A DNA stretch of 64,000 bases, from contig NC_083610.1 in assembly GCF_029168945.1 (NCBI RefSeq), positions 73,089,580 to 73,153,579 on the forward strand, read 5' to 3'. Position 1 is the first letter of the stretch. Every line of letters begins with the position of its first letter. Under the pieces are notes generated by a model, which saw only the letters and a program-made list of their open reading frames with translations, was not told the origin of the DNA and ran no database searches. The translations under genes and the position numbers were made by a program. This stretch comes from Cannabis sativa. Lineage: Eukaryota > Streptophyta > Magnoliopsida > Rosales > Cannabaceae. Positions 1 through 12,500 of this stretch are shown piece after piece.

Positions 1-414
1 TTCTTTAAGAACCAGATGTTTACCATTAATGCACCAAGACCTCTCCTAAAAGAGCAATTTCTTGTCATTAAAGTTGTCAAACTCAAAAAGGAAAATGTTA
101 TGTTCACCAACCACAATAATACTGGTAATCTTAGCAGGAATTTTCCAAGTCTTCAAAGCAAATCTTCTAACAACCTTCTCATCCAAAGGCTGTAAGGAAA
201 GAATCTTGCCATAAAGGCAGTGGTTGGCAAGAAGTTCACTTTTGCTGGCACATGGGTTAAGAGCAAGTGTTGCCTCATTGATTGAGACACACCTACCTTT
301 CTCGCCCAACACATGTGTATTGACGAGATCCATATGAAAACAAGCACCACGTGAGAAGGAAAAGAGAAACAATGATGGCACTAAAGTCAACCAGGTAACA
401 AGATCCAAGGCCAT
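1..414 (-). pseudogene. DUF4283-type fragment of an L1-like retrotransposon
   Basis: On the minus strand a frame from 414 to 46 reads through segments such as RRFALKTWKIPAKITSI and NIFLFEFDN, the look of the DUF4283 domain that opens ORF1 of many plant L1 LINEs (and many host-annotated retro-derived proteins). The frame hits an in-frame TAG at about 46-48, and past it the same frame goes on as ERSWCINGKHLVL, which still resembles the domain. This is therefore a decayed copy with a premature stop that runs off the left edge. Family assignment rests on my reading of the domain pattern only. Confidence 0.6.
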
Positions 415-974
415 ACACTAGCACGTGAGGAAAAAAACAGGGGAAGGGGAATAAAGGAACAAAGGAAAGACATGATAAAAGGCATAAGACAAAAGGAAAG
501 ATGAATAAAAACAAAGACTGAAGAATAAAGAGATCAGAGAGTGTGACTCATTTAGGGCAAGAAAAGCTCAACCACAAAAGGGATTTGAGATTCTCAGATG
601 GTTGAAGACTCATCGGAGAAAAAGTTTTATAAAAGAAAAGAGAAGAGTGAAAGACTCATCCCTTGAAAACTCATCAACACCCTTGTTGGACCCCTCTCTC
701 CGTCTCTAAATTCTTTAAAGGCTCTTCACCTAACATTTCTCCATTTTTGACCATATATATATAAATATATATATAAATTCTAAAGTTTAATTTTAGAGGA
801 TCATTCTTTTAGATTTTATTCAGCTTAATTATTGTTTATTTGGTTTTTCTTAAAAACTATTAATATTATTATTCTTCTAATAAATTCTTTATATATTTAT
901 TTCTGCCAGATAACTACAATAAAATAGATAGTGGAACATACTTTCACAGTTAAAAAAAGACTTATTTATACCAG
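415..974. other. Intergenic, no gene seen
   Basis: Purine-rich stretch (about 420-680) that would be the 5' side of the LINE fragment on the minus strand, followed by AT-rich sequence. No supported coding region or RNA gene. Confidence 0.5.
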
Positions 975-1948
975 AGGTTTCTAAACTATATAAGTTTTAG
1001 AAAGTTAGTCCCCAAATTTTATTTTTTGGCAAATTAGTCCCTAAACTATACAAGTTTTAGTAAGTTGGTCCCCAAATTTTATTTTTAATAAATTTGTCCC
1101 CAAATTTTTATTTTTTAGCAACATTAAGTCCCTACTCTTAGATATTGACATTTTTATTGATTTTTATTTATTTTACACACTTTAATTTATTTTTATATTA
1201 AATTCAAATAATTTCATTTTTTTAGTTTTAATATTTGAATAAAAATAATTATATTAATATTTTTTATTTTATTTTTTAAGTATTCATGTAATATATATAA
1301 TTATCATATTTAATTTTTTTAAAGAAAATATTAAAATATATTTTATTAATAATAAAAAAAAAGTATAAACACTAGCAAACTTATATAATGGCTAGAGAGA
1401 ATTCTAGCCCCTTCATATATTTATATTTTAGCATTTATATTATATTTTATTATTTATTTATGAAAATGTAATATTATAATTTTAATAATTTTTAATTATA
1501 TATATTTATTGATTATTTAAAATTTACATCAATGTTAGTAAAATTTTATGAGTTCGCCGCAGAGCATAAATTATATAAAATTTAAAATATAATTTACTTC
1601 GTTAGTTTATATAAAAAAATTAATAATATTATTATTAAGCTTTTTTAATTGTTTTTTTTATTTTGGCATATTTGAAAAAAAAAATACATATAAATAAAAG
1701 ATATATTTATTTATTTAATTTGATAATATATAAATATAAAATTATTTATAATAAATACAAAAATAAATAAAATACCATTATTTAAGAGTGAGGACTTTAT
1801 GTTTTTAAAAAAATAAAAGTTTGGGAACTAATTTGTCAAAAATAAAGTTTGAGGACTAACTTGCTAAAACTTATATAGTTTGGGGACCGATTTGTTAAAA
1901 AATAAAGTTTAGAGACTAACTTGCAAAAATATATATAATTTAGAGACG
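975..1948. repeat. AT-rich foldback element with long inverted arms
   Basis: The left arm (about 975-1135) carries repeated phrases such as AAACTATATAAGTTTTAG followed by TTAGTCCCCAAATTTTATTT. The right arm (about 1795-1948) is their reverse complement (AAACTTATATAGTTTGGGGAC and related). Each arm itself holds two to three imperfect copies of a roughly 50-bp unit. The middle is very AT-rich with no ORF. The structure fits a non-autonomous foldback or Mutator-like MITE. I could not find a convincing target duplication, so the ends are approximate. Confidence 0.6.
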
Positions 1949-2249
1949 TGCAAATGCAATACAAATAAGCTTTAAAAACAACATTGCTATTGAGTAGTAT
2001 TGGTGTACATCACATTTTATAGGTGACACGTTATAATTAGTTAGCTATATCTTTTTTCTTAAATTACATCAAACTTACTATTTAATTACATTATACCAAT
2101 TAAAAGTGATAGGCATACTTTTTAGCAATTATCTTACAAAAAAAATACATTGCATTATCTTTCTAGAATAACTTTTCAAAAAAAAAAAAAAACAATTATT
2201 GCTTGAATGAGCAAATAGTGGGGGCTCGTAGAAAAGGAAGGGGTATATT

Positions 2250-2262
<13 letters not shown>
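1949..2262. other. Intergenic, upstream of the exonuclease/KH gene
   Basis: AT-rich flank that probably contains the promoter of the gene starting at 2362. No distinct element recognised beyond poly-A/T runs. Confidence 0.4.

Positions 2263-2313
<51 letters not shown>
2263..2313 (+). repeat. (AG)n microsatellite in the 5' UTR region
   Basis: An uninterrupted AG dinucleotide run of about 51 bp, preceded by an AT dinucleotide run. It lies 49 bp upstream of the start codon at 2362, so it is probably transcribed as 5' leader. Confidence 0.9.
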
Positions 2314-2317
<4 letters not shown>

Positions 2318-2361
2318 GAAGGAGAAGGAAGTTTTTGATTTTGTTTGGATGGTCCGATCGC

Positions 2362-5300
2362 ATGGCTTCTGTCCCTTCTCCTTATCAGACTCACGTTCCT
2401 CTACCTTCTCACCCTGGTATTTGTTTAATTTCTCCTTTCCTATTTTTCTGTTTGGATGCCGAGAAAATTTTCATTTATTTACTTTTAATCTGAGGCCACG
2501 ATCGCTTACCGGATCGTGTAATTGTTGTTAATACTAGCTGAACTAAACTAAAGCGAAACTAGCAATTCGAGTTCGCATTATTTTTTTTAATTAATTTGTT
2601 TTTCTTTAGTTTCTTGAAATTTTATCAGATTTCAAACCGGTGATCCGCGACCCACTCAGTTCTTCTTCTTTAGTTTCAGTATATATTCTTGAAGACTTGT
2701 GTCTATAGCTGGCCCTTGCTCAATTCCGGCGCTTTTGATTTTGATCCATTATTGCTTTTTAACCTCTGCAAAAGTTTCATCCATCGTTTCCTTTTCGATG
2801 CAATTCATTAGTGATTGTGCAGTATTCATTGTTTCGATTCTAACTCACTTACTCAGTTCTTGGTGTTATTCAGTTCATTTTGCTACTCACACACTCGTTT
2901 ACCTGGTCAGCTCCCAAGTCCCAATCATTTACGATAGTCTTAAGTGGCTAGCGTTTATTTATTAGTTTTTATTTTTAATATCTATACTGGTTCAACCAGA
3001 AGCTATTGCTCTTGTGGCTGGACTAAGCTCGATTCAAGTACTAGGTCTTTTTCAAGCTGTATTTCAAGTTTCCCTCTCCCTTGTTGTATTAACAATGACT
3101 CAGTGTTTCATATCGAGTTGGGTGTTCTTTTCTGATGTAAAAGCTCTATTGGCTGATTTTCCAGAGCATATCTAACTTAAGTTGGTCAAAATATTTTCGT
3201 AGCGGCTAATGTTTTAGTACAAGCATATCCTTAGGCTACACAATGAGCTTCTCTAGATGGTGTAAAAAAATTGTTAGATAGCTGCCGGAAAGCATTTAGT
3301 CCAATACTTCATTGAGAGAATGACTAGGCCTGATCACACTAACTGGCTTCTATTACTATCCCCCCATTAAGACTAGAGACTGTATTGGCAAGTGCAATAG
3401 AATTGTTATATTCTTATTTGAAGCAAGTATAGCATGCTGGAATTGGTTAGATCGAACAATTTTTTTTTTTTTTTCTGATGAGGCGTATCTCAGTGATGTT
3501 GCATTATGTTCATGATATATTCACCTTTCCCTATTTTGAGTTTGAATTTTTTGGTGTATTACAGATGAGAAGTCTCCAATAGCTGAGCCTCAGATATTTG
3601 TGGTTCCCATTCACATTGTCACTCATGCTTCTCAACTTCCCGCTGAGTTTCTGGAACCATCATCTGAAAGGCAGATAGTCATTGGTTTTGATTGTGAGGG
3701 AGCGGATCTATGTCGCCATGGAGCTCTATGTATCATGCAGGTTAAAACAAGATAATAATTTCCATGCTCTTATTTTAAGGCTTGTATAAGCATGCACTCA
3801 GTTTTTTTTATTTATTTGGCAGCTTGCATTTCCAGATGCTATATATTTGGTTGATGCCATTCAGGGTGGAGAAATGCTTATTAAAGCCTGTAAGCCTGCA
3901 CTTGAGTCTAGTTACATCACAAAAGTCATTCACGATTGCAAACGAGATAGCGAGGTGTCTAATTCATTTTACCAGAACATATTAGCATGAGTGACACAGA
4001 CAAATTATCACACTGTTCTTGAATTTATTCTTTTTGTAGGCACTCTATTTTCAGTTTGGCATCAAGTTGAACAACGTGGTGGATACCCAGGTGTGTGTAT
4101 CTATTGTTACTTTATTGACTTTAAGTAGGATTTTGTAAGAATTTTCTGCTTGAAATGATCTAATTTATTAGTTTCAGTTGTGAAGATTAGTTGTTGTGTG
4201 TTTTACATAGTGTTTGCTTCAGATTGACAAGGAAATAGTGTAGAACCTCTTGTACTTTCATTTGAGCTCATCTGTCCACAAACATGCGGCTTGCTATGGT
4301 GATTTTGGATCCTACTCTGTAACTACTATAAGATTGATTTGATAAACTTGTATTATTGTTTCCATATTCCTCTGCTTTTAAACTTTTTTTACGAACTAAC
4401 TCATTTAGCTCAATGAGTTTCTTGCTTGTGCCATTGTTTTAGTTCTCTACATATTGATCCATGCTATGCTTGAAAATATGGGATTCTGTTTTAGCATCAA
4501 GATAAACAGTACTTGTATTTGAAGCTTTCTCCATCTCTTTGATATTTTTTTTCCTGGCCAAGGTGATTTAGTAATTCTTTTTGTGCGTGTGTGTGTAAGG
4601 AAGGTGATTTAATAATTGGTTTTATTTCGGAGGAGCTATTTCAGTCATTTAATTATTTTATTTCCATTATACTCTTTCAGATTGCTTATTCATTGATAGA
4701 GGAGCAGGAAGGGCGAGCGCGGTCATCAGATGACTACATATCCTTTGTTGGCCTCCTTGCAGATCCACGTTATTGTGGTATTATATTCTAGTAGAATTCC
4801 TTTTGATTTATTAGATGTATTCACACAGAACCCTCTATTGGTCTAGTTGGTATTCCAAAAGTAACTGGATATTGTAAATTTTGGTGCATTTTTTTGACAG
4901 TGATCTCCTTTTTATCTTCCATTTAACTCATTCCATATTATTGTATCTTGTAGCCTTTTGATTATAAGTTATTTTTTCAGCCTAGTGTTGGGTTATTGAA
5001 TTTGGTTGTTTGCTTTTAATTTCACTATATCAACAGAACTGTTTATCGCTCATTTTGAATGTAGGGATATCTTATCTCGAGAAAGAAGAAGTTCGTGTTC
5101 TTTTAAGGCAGGTTAGTTTTAACACCTAACCATCACAGTTCTTGATTACTCTCGGTAGCCAAATTATGTGTTTGATGAAAGAGAACATGCTAACTCATGT
5201 AAATGTCAAAGTCTCACTGAGCGCATGAAAGAATACAGCATTATATTGGGAGTTTGGTGATACAGTTCAATCATGACAATTGACAGACTATATATCAATG

Positions 5301-6100
5301 GAATATTTTTTATGATAGGATATGTTGGATTAGTAAGCATAATTTCATATTATTTCTAGTTGTTGAGTCGTATACAAAATCTGATGTACATAGGTAATCT
5401 CTCTCTCAGCAGTAGCTGTATTATTGTCATTTAATTATCTTGATGTCTATAACATTACCTGTATAGGACCCCAAGTTTTGGACATACAGACCATTATCTG
5501 AGCTGATGGTCCGTGCTGCAGCAGATGATGTCCGTTTCCTTCTCTATATCTATCACAAGATGATGGCGAAACTGAATGAACGAACTTTGTGGTATCTTCA
5601 ATTCCGTGGTGCTCTTTACTGTCGATGCTATTGCGTCAACGATAATAACTATGCTGATTGGCCATCTCTTCCTCCTGTTCCAGGTTATTATAATTTAAAC
5701 TGCTGTTACACGAATACTTCTATTATTTTCTTTTAAAAATAGTCATTGAAGATTTTCATTTTTATTGCTACCACACAATGCTCTTGAATTCTGAAGAAAT
5801 TTTTTATTATTGCTACCACACAGAATTTGTGATTAGTAAGAAATATTCTGAAGAAAAGAAAAATTACTTGGACTCAACCATTTAAATGGTTATTTTGGTT
5901 TTGAATTTAAAATTTTGTTTACTTCACTGCTACTGTGATTACTGATTGTGATGTGATTTACTCGTGTAGATAACTTGATTGTGGAAGGTAAGGCCCCCGA
6001 GGAAGAAATTCTATCAGTTCTCGATGTTCCTCCTGGAAAGATGGGATGTATTATTGGGCGTCGAGGAGCCACCATTTTGTTAATCAAGGAATCCTGCAAG

Positions 6101-6160
<60 letters not shown>

Positions 6161-6441
6161 GAAGGCACCACTCCTGCAGTATATTCAGCTCGTTATGTTT
6201 AATTGTGTATTTTTTGCAGTGCTGAAATTCTTATAGGAGGTTCAAGGGGTCCACCTGACAAGGTCTGTTCGCTTTTATAAAGAACAAGTTCATAGTTTTT
6301 TTTCATTTTTGAATGGAATGTTTTCTATTTCAATGGTCAAAACCATAATTTATCTGGTTCATTTAGGTATTCATCATAGGAGCCGTAAAGGAAGTGAGGA
6401 AAGCAGAAGCCATGTTAAGAGGAAGGATGCTGGACCTGTAG
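2362..6441 (+). CDS. 3'-5' exonuclease domain / KH domain protein
   Basis: Ten coding exons: 2362-2416, 3565-3740, 3823-3954, 4040-4090, 4681-4777, 5065-5111, 5467-5683, 5970-6099, 6220-6262, 6367-6441. All introns are GT/AG, phases join without a break, and the product is 340 aa. Residues 55-220 form a DEDD-type 3'-5' exonuclease fold: FDCEG gives Asp61/Glu63, HDCKRD gives Asp115, and the AAADDV segment gives the third acidic motif near Asp206-207. A KH domain follows, with its GXXG loop (GRRG, residues 288-291) in GKMGCIIGRRGATI. This order matches the plant family represented by Arabidopsis At2g25910, which is expected to process or degrade RNA; its substrate is not established. Two TC/AG microsatellites lie in this gene (5' leader and intron 8). 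Confidence 0.9.
6105..6159 (+). repeat. (TC)n microsatellite next to a splice donor
   Basis: A pure TC run of 55 bp that begins five bases inside intron 8 of the exonuclease/KH gene, right after the donor GTATG at 6100. It makes up about half of this 120-bp intron. Confidence 0.9.
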
Positions 6442-6770
6442 TGTAACACATAAAACAAACTATTGTGTTTTCTTTATACACATTAACCCTTTATAAGGTG
6501 GAATTATCAACTCTGACAATTTGATTTGCTTTTCGGAACTTTTGGAAAATAATGAAGGATATTATTTGCTTTCTTAAATTATGGGTTGTCATGGCGTGTC
6601 ATAGCTAATAATTGAAGCATATAGATAATAATAGTATGTCTTGGAGCTTTGAATTGGAGGTTTAGATTATAAAACACAAGGGGAAATTTTTTATACTTAT
6701 TCCTAGGGTGTTTGCAGTGCAGACGTGGACAATATAGTTTGAAACTATTTAACTAAATTGCACTGCAGCG

Positions 6771-7285
6771 TAACGGTATTCATCCAACCGCTCAAATTGC
6801 CCGCACCGCAAAAAAAATACAGTTTGAAATTCTTTTCGGTGCAGTTCGGTTTGAATTTTTCCTAAACTGTGCAGTGCGGTTTGTGGTTTTGAATTGTTTA
6901 TATGCGGTTTAAACCGTACTACACTGTATTGCATATTATAAAAATATCAATTTTTATATTTATTTAGGTTTAATATGTGAATGTTTAGTCCAAAGCCTAC
7001 TAAGTATTGTATTGTTGAATTTTTTTTTTCATATTTATTTTTAAGACTTATGGTATTTTTGACAAGTATTTTTCAAGCTTTGTTGTATTTGTGATAGTTT
7101 AATTATTTAGTGATAGTCCAAATTGCAAAAACTGCATTGCACCGTATTATTTTTTGCAGTATGGTTTCTATAGTTTTTTAGTTTTGCGGTGCGAGTACGA
7201 TTTGGGAAATTAGAAAAACTATATGTGCGGGTTGGTTTGAGAAAATGGTCAAAAACCGCACTACTTGCACTGCGAACACCCCCTA
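6771..7285. mobile_element. hAT-type MITE, 515 bp
   Basis: The left end TAACGGTATTCATCCAACCG and the inverted right end TAGGGGTGTTCGCAGTGC are imperfect terminal repeats of the common plant hAT MITE type. The insertion point is shown by unit 2 of the duplication, where flanking sequence is continuous. The 8-bp target duplication is CTGCAGCG (6763-6770) and CTACAACG (7286-7293), differing by two transitions. The interior is rich in GTGCGGTTT-like motifs. No coding capacity. Confidence 0.75.
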
Positions 7286-7637
7286 CTACAACGTGGTACG
7301 ATGTTTTCGTTTATAAATAGAAATTAGATATATTGGAGGAAAACTTGATGATTGTGCTTGCTACTTTCTTTGAAAGCATGTTTTTGAATCACGTCGTATT
7401 CAGTGACGAAGCCAGAAATTTAGTTGAGTGAGGGCTTGAATAAATATTAAGTCAAAACTAATAAAAATAATGATAAATGTATCTTTCAAATTTTCATCTT
7501 CAACAAAATAAAATAATACTGTTGACAAAAATAAAATAAAATATTGTCAATGGTATTATTTTATTTTTTAATAAAGTATTATTTTTTTTATTATTTGTAT
7601 TGGACTACTTTTAAAATGGGCTTAATTAGAATAAGAG

Positions 7638-9526
7638 TGTTGGAAATTATTTTACCAGGATCTTAGATCTACTCACAAGTATGTTTATTAACATCCTAAA
7701 TATGAACTTTCTAAAACGATGAAATAAACACATATAAAGTTTAAGAAACCTTACATTGGGTGCAGCGGAATATAATGACTCCTTGGATTCGGATATCTAG
7801 CCACTTGATTCCTTTACGTAGCGAGCATTATCAATATACGAACTGGATCTCTTTCTACCGAATCTTTGATGCTGAATCTCCTTTGCAGATGATCTTTCTT
7901 CACGATCTTCCTCACTATGATTGAGGTATCACTTGATGTGTGTGGGCACTACTCTAATCACTAAGAGAGGTTCGAAATATTGAGGAAGAAAAGAGAGAGA
8001 GAGTGGCGGCTAGAGAAGAGAGTGGAGGCTCAGGTTTTTCTGATTCAAAAAGTGTGTTTTTCCTGAAGCCTTCACTATCTATTTATAGCATTCCTCTAGG
8101 GTTTGATTTGAATTATATGGCATTAAAATAATGAAAAAAAACATTTAAAAAAGCTACAAAGGTGGCCGACCATACACTTAATGGATTGGGCCTTGGGCTT
8201 TGCAATTTTGCAATTTTAACACCTTTTGTATCTGATTTTCTCAAAAATGCCAATTTCCTAATTCAATCATTTAAATGCCAATTCTAACTATTTAATAACT
8301 ATAAATAATTATTAAATAATATTGTCATTTATCATATTTATTAATTGAACCATACAAAGTATCATAATTAACAAATATACTTTATAAACTCTTTCTTTAC
8401 AATTTCGCCACTTACTTAGTGAAAATTTCACAAATAGACATAGTCTAACTTGTGAATTATAATTGATTAATCAAAACCAATTACATGAGTCTTACAAGCA
8501 ATATTATCTCGGCTAGTGGGGGGACCATGGGTCTACATATAGCAGAGCTTCCAATAAGTAGATCGAAGAATTTAGCACTAAAATTCACTAACTTATTAAT
8601 TCTTCGTTGAATCCACGCATAGAACTTAGAATTGCACTCTCGATTATATAGAATGCTTTCTATATGTTCCACCATATAGACACATCATTAGTTATCCATT
8701 GTTATAATCCTAATGTGATCAATGATCCTACATATGAATGATCTACCTTTGTAAAGGGATTAAATTACGATTTTACACCCTACAATGTATTTATTCCTTA
8801 AAACACTTGACCCGTATAAATGATATTTCGGCTAATGTGAAATGAGTACTCCACCATTTATGTTCGTTTGGTCAAGCTCGAAGGAGATCATCCTTTGCTT
8901 ACTATTCGCCGGATAGAAGTATAGATTCCATGTTTATGATAGCGCTCCCACTCAATTGCACTACGAGTGTTCCCAAAATGTACGTATCACACGACTACAA
9001 AAGTAGGCTTAACTAACAAATCAAAGAACACGAATAGCCTTTCAAGATTGAGCCTAATCATATCAGGATTAAGATCATTTGATCTAGGATCAACTAGGCG
9101 ATATTGACTTGAATAGATATTACGGTAAGTTTTAATAAATCTAAGTCAAAGTTCAATATCGGTCACTTAGATGCATACTCCATGCATCCAACACGACTTT
9201 ACTTTAACCAATGCTGCGGAAAGAACATAGTATTTCTCCAAATACAAGTAAACTCTTATTGTAGATTATCATATCGGTAAAACCCTATGTGCGATAAATC
9301 TAGGAAACTTTATTCACATAGTCATGTTTACTTTCCAATGTGTTGACGACACAATAAACGGGATCAAGTATGTGAAAAGGGTTTCGGATGAATTTATACA
9401 TTATGTACATATAATCATGAAATAAATCATGTGAACCATGCAACATTAAATGTTATTTACGATCTATATTAATAAGTAAAATCGATTATATTGAAATGAG
9501 TTTTATTTAGGGCATAAAACCCGACA
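7638..9526 (-). repeat. Copia 3' LTR
   Basis: 1,889-bp LTR at the plus-strand left side, which is the 3' LTR of the minus-oriented element. It starts TGTTGGAAATT and ends CCGACA. The adjoining polypurine tract lies just inside at about 9527-9540. It differs from the other LTR at scattered clusters, often in CAG/CTG/CCG context. Confidence 0.88.
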
Positions 9527-12500
9527 AACTCCCACTTGCACTAATATAAAACAAAAAAGTGCGTTTCAAATAATCTCGACACCTTGATATACAAATCAAG
9601 TGTAGTAGTAGTAAACTCCTCGTAATAGGATCTGAAAGGTTGAATTAACCACAACCTTTTCTCCACCATTACTCTTCCTTTAATCACAAAATCATTGATA
9701 ATGTGAAATTCCTCTCTATATGTCTACTCTCTTGGGATACTTTGGATTCTATACCTTTGGCAACTACTTTTGGTTAATCGGAAATTAACACTAGTAGTTT
9801 AAGGCAATTTGGAATGGTGCCAAAGATGTATAGAACATTCCTTAAGTGAATAAGTACCTTTCCTGCAACCTTAACATTCGGTCCCTCTGCGGTAGACCTA
9901 GAGACTTCGAGATAGGTTTTTACACTTCTCCAAAATCACTATTCCACCCCAGGAGTAATCACCATCTTATCGAAATATTCTTAGCACATAGGCAAATTTC
10001 AAAATCGATATGGTGTAGTCTAAGAGTTTTAAACACACTACTTATAGACTAACATATAGTTCCTCTTCTTTATCTTAGGATTTACTTGATTGTCTTCCAA
10101 TGTTCTTCTCACGGATTAATCGATACCTACTCATTACTCCCCACTCGCAACGGTAGGTGTACGGTCTAAGGCATACGAAAGCATATCTAAGACCTCTCAC
10201 TTGTTGATTTAAGAAATTCTTTCATGGCTTTATCTTTTACGGAATAGTTGAGACTTTTCCTTAGATAAATAAAATCCATACCTAAGAAGTTGTGAAGCTT
10301 CTATAGATTGCCATTAGAAAGAAAATGCTTCGGACATCTTACTAAAGTAAGTTGCTTGCATTAGAGTAAGTAATTACCAGGTATACCACAAGCCATAGGT
10401 TTAGATAAACTCAAACCTATAATACTAGGAACAGGAAGTTTGTTAAGTCCATTGAATGGACTTATAAACGAAAATTTCCTTTTTATGTCCTTGTAATAGA
10501 AAACTTTAAGTTACTCCATGTGAATGGATTAAACCATAGTTCTATTGGCTTTCTTCTTAGTTTCTCATCTTGACAATCCATTACTTGTTAAAACTCACAA
10601 TGGATTTTAATCACTAGTATCTCCCAAGTCATAAGAAGGTGAGTTCTAGAAACTCTCCCACTACGACAAGGTACTTAGTGAATTATGTCGAAGAAAACTA
10701 AATGGTATTAACCTCTTTGGTTGTGACAAGACAACGAGAGGCGATTGGGATCATCATATGTCATATAAGATGATAGAACACTTTTGGAATCAAGAATTAA
10801 ATATCTCCTTTATTTGCTACTTGTTTTCAGACTTAGTCATTTTCTTAGAAAAGTAGTATTTGTTTGAACAAACACTTTCTTATCTATTGACAATGGGATG
10901 GTCCACCCCTAATCACTTAGAAAAGCTAACAAACCATGGTTAACAGTTCTAGCCTTTCTTAAGATTTTGATTAGGTCATCCATGAATCTAGTAATGATTT
11001 ACATTAAGTATACAACCATTACATCATTCTGAAATTGTATTACCATAGAAGGACTTAGGCAACGACTAGTAACTAATCATCAATATGCAAATCAAAATTT
11101 CTGGGGAGGTAAGTTTGGATATAATTCAAAAATCAATGTAATGATCTTTGAACTGCATATCTACTAACTATTTCTCCACCCCTATCAGTTCGCAAGATCT
11201 TTAACCACATACCTTAATGGTGTTTAACCATTCTTAGAAATTGATGAAATTTTTCAAACATTTCAAATTTCTTTGCATAAGGTATAATCTAGAGTTATCG
11301 TTTTAAGAATACAACGAAAAACTCATATCCACCCACGAATGTACATCCATGCGAATGAGATGAACTACTTTCGGTGGATATAGGCATATTAACTCTTTGC
11401 AGAGATTGATCTTGTCAAAAACACTATGAACAAGATACAAATGCCATAGATTAAGAAAATGTGGTAGTGTCTATGATGACATAGGTTTAGTTACATCGAA
11501 GAGTTCGTAGAAGACTTCAAGTGGATCCTGGTCACAGAATACCTAACGCACATTCCATACGGTTTAATCCATTAATAAAAGATGGATATTAAACACTTGA
11601 GAAAGTGTAAGCGTATTGTGTATTACCGGAATTAGAAATTTAAGAAAATTTCTATTTGGAATCTAAAATTAAAGTCAAAGACTTAAATTTATACCAAATA
11701 TAATGAGTAATTCTATCTTGGACCGGCACTAACTAATACAAACTCTAAGTAGATTTGCCCGTACAAGTAGGAAATTTCTAAGATTGAGGATTTATATCAA
11801 TTGGGAATAGAATTTCGGGATTATAATCATATGCGTCATATAAAATGACATGAAATGATTTATAGACCATTCGTCCAATGATATGTTTTTAAAGCTAATT
11901 CGAAATGAATAAGCTAAGAGGAATTAGGATAATTTCGTTTAAAATAAGAATCCAACGATGCTTCGATTAGCGAAAGTCAAAGTAATCTTATTTATACAAT
12001 CTTCTTGTTTCATATCGTAAAAATACTAGTCTAAGGTGTCATCAATTGATGAACAGCTAGATGTCGCATATACAATATTTATCTTTCGAGATCTAACACT
12101 ATTATGTATGTCTAATGGTGAAAATCCACTAGGGATTTACTCATTAGATAAACAAGCCAAGTTAGACCAACAATGAAGATTCGAAATTAAACTACAACTT
12201 AATAACAGAAAATAACATGGTTCAATATAAATTCATACACAATTCAGAAATTATAAGCATATAGCGAAGTAGGAATGACAAGTGAAAATACTAAAACTTA
12301 CAATCTTTAAATAATTTCAAGGTTTTTCAACAAAGGCGATACGAGTGTCTAGTTTAGGCGAGAGTCAAAGCATCATCCATTGAATAGAGTTGTCGGCTCG
12401 TCTAAAATGTTAAACATTCTAGCAACCTTTTATTCGATCGGGTGGAATTCGGCGTTGTCCGTTTAGGCGAGAGTCAAGGCAATTCTATCTTATGAGCTTC

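Noticed and set aside
2699..3135. Open frames of 88 and 63 codons upstream of the second exon.
   Set aside because: They lie within intron 1 of the exonuclease/KH gene and have no domain or splice support.
9846..10052. 68-codon plus-strand frame in the Copia interior.
   Set aside because: The primer site and polypurine tract show the coding strand is minus; no recognisable domain.
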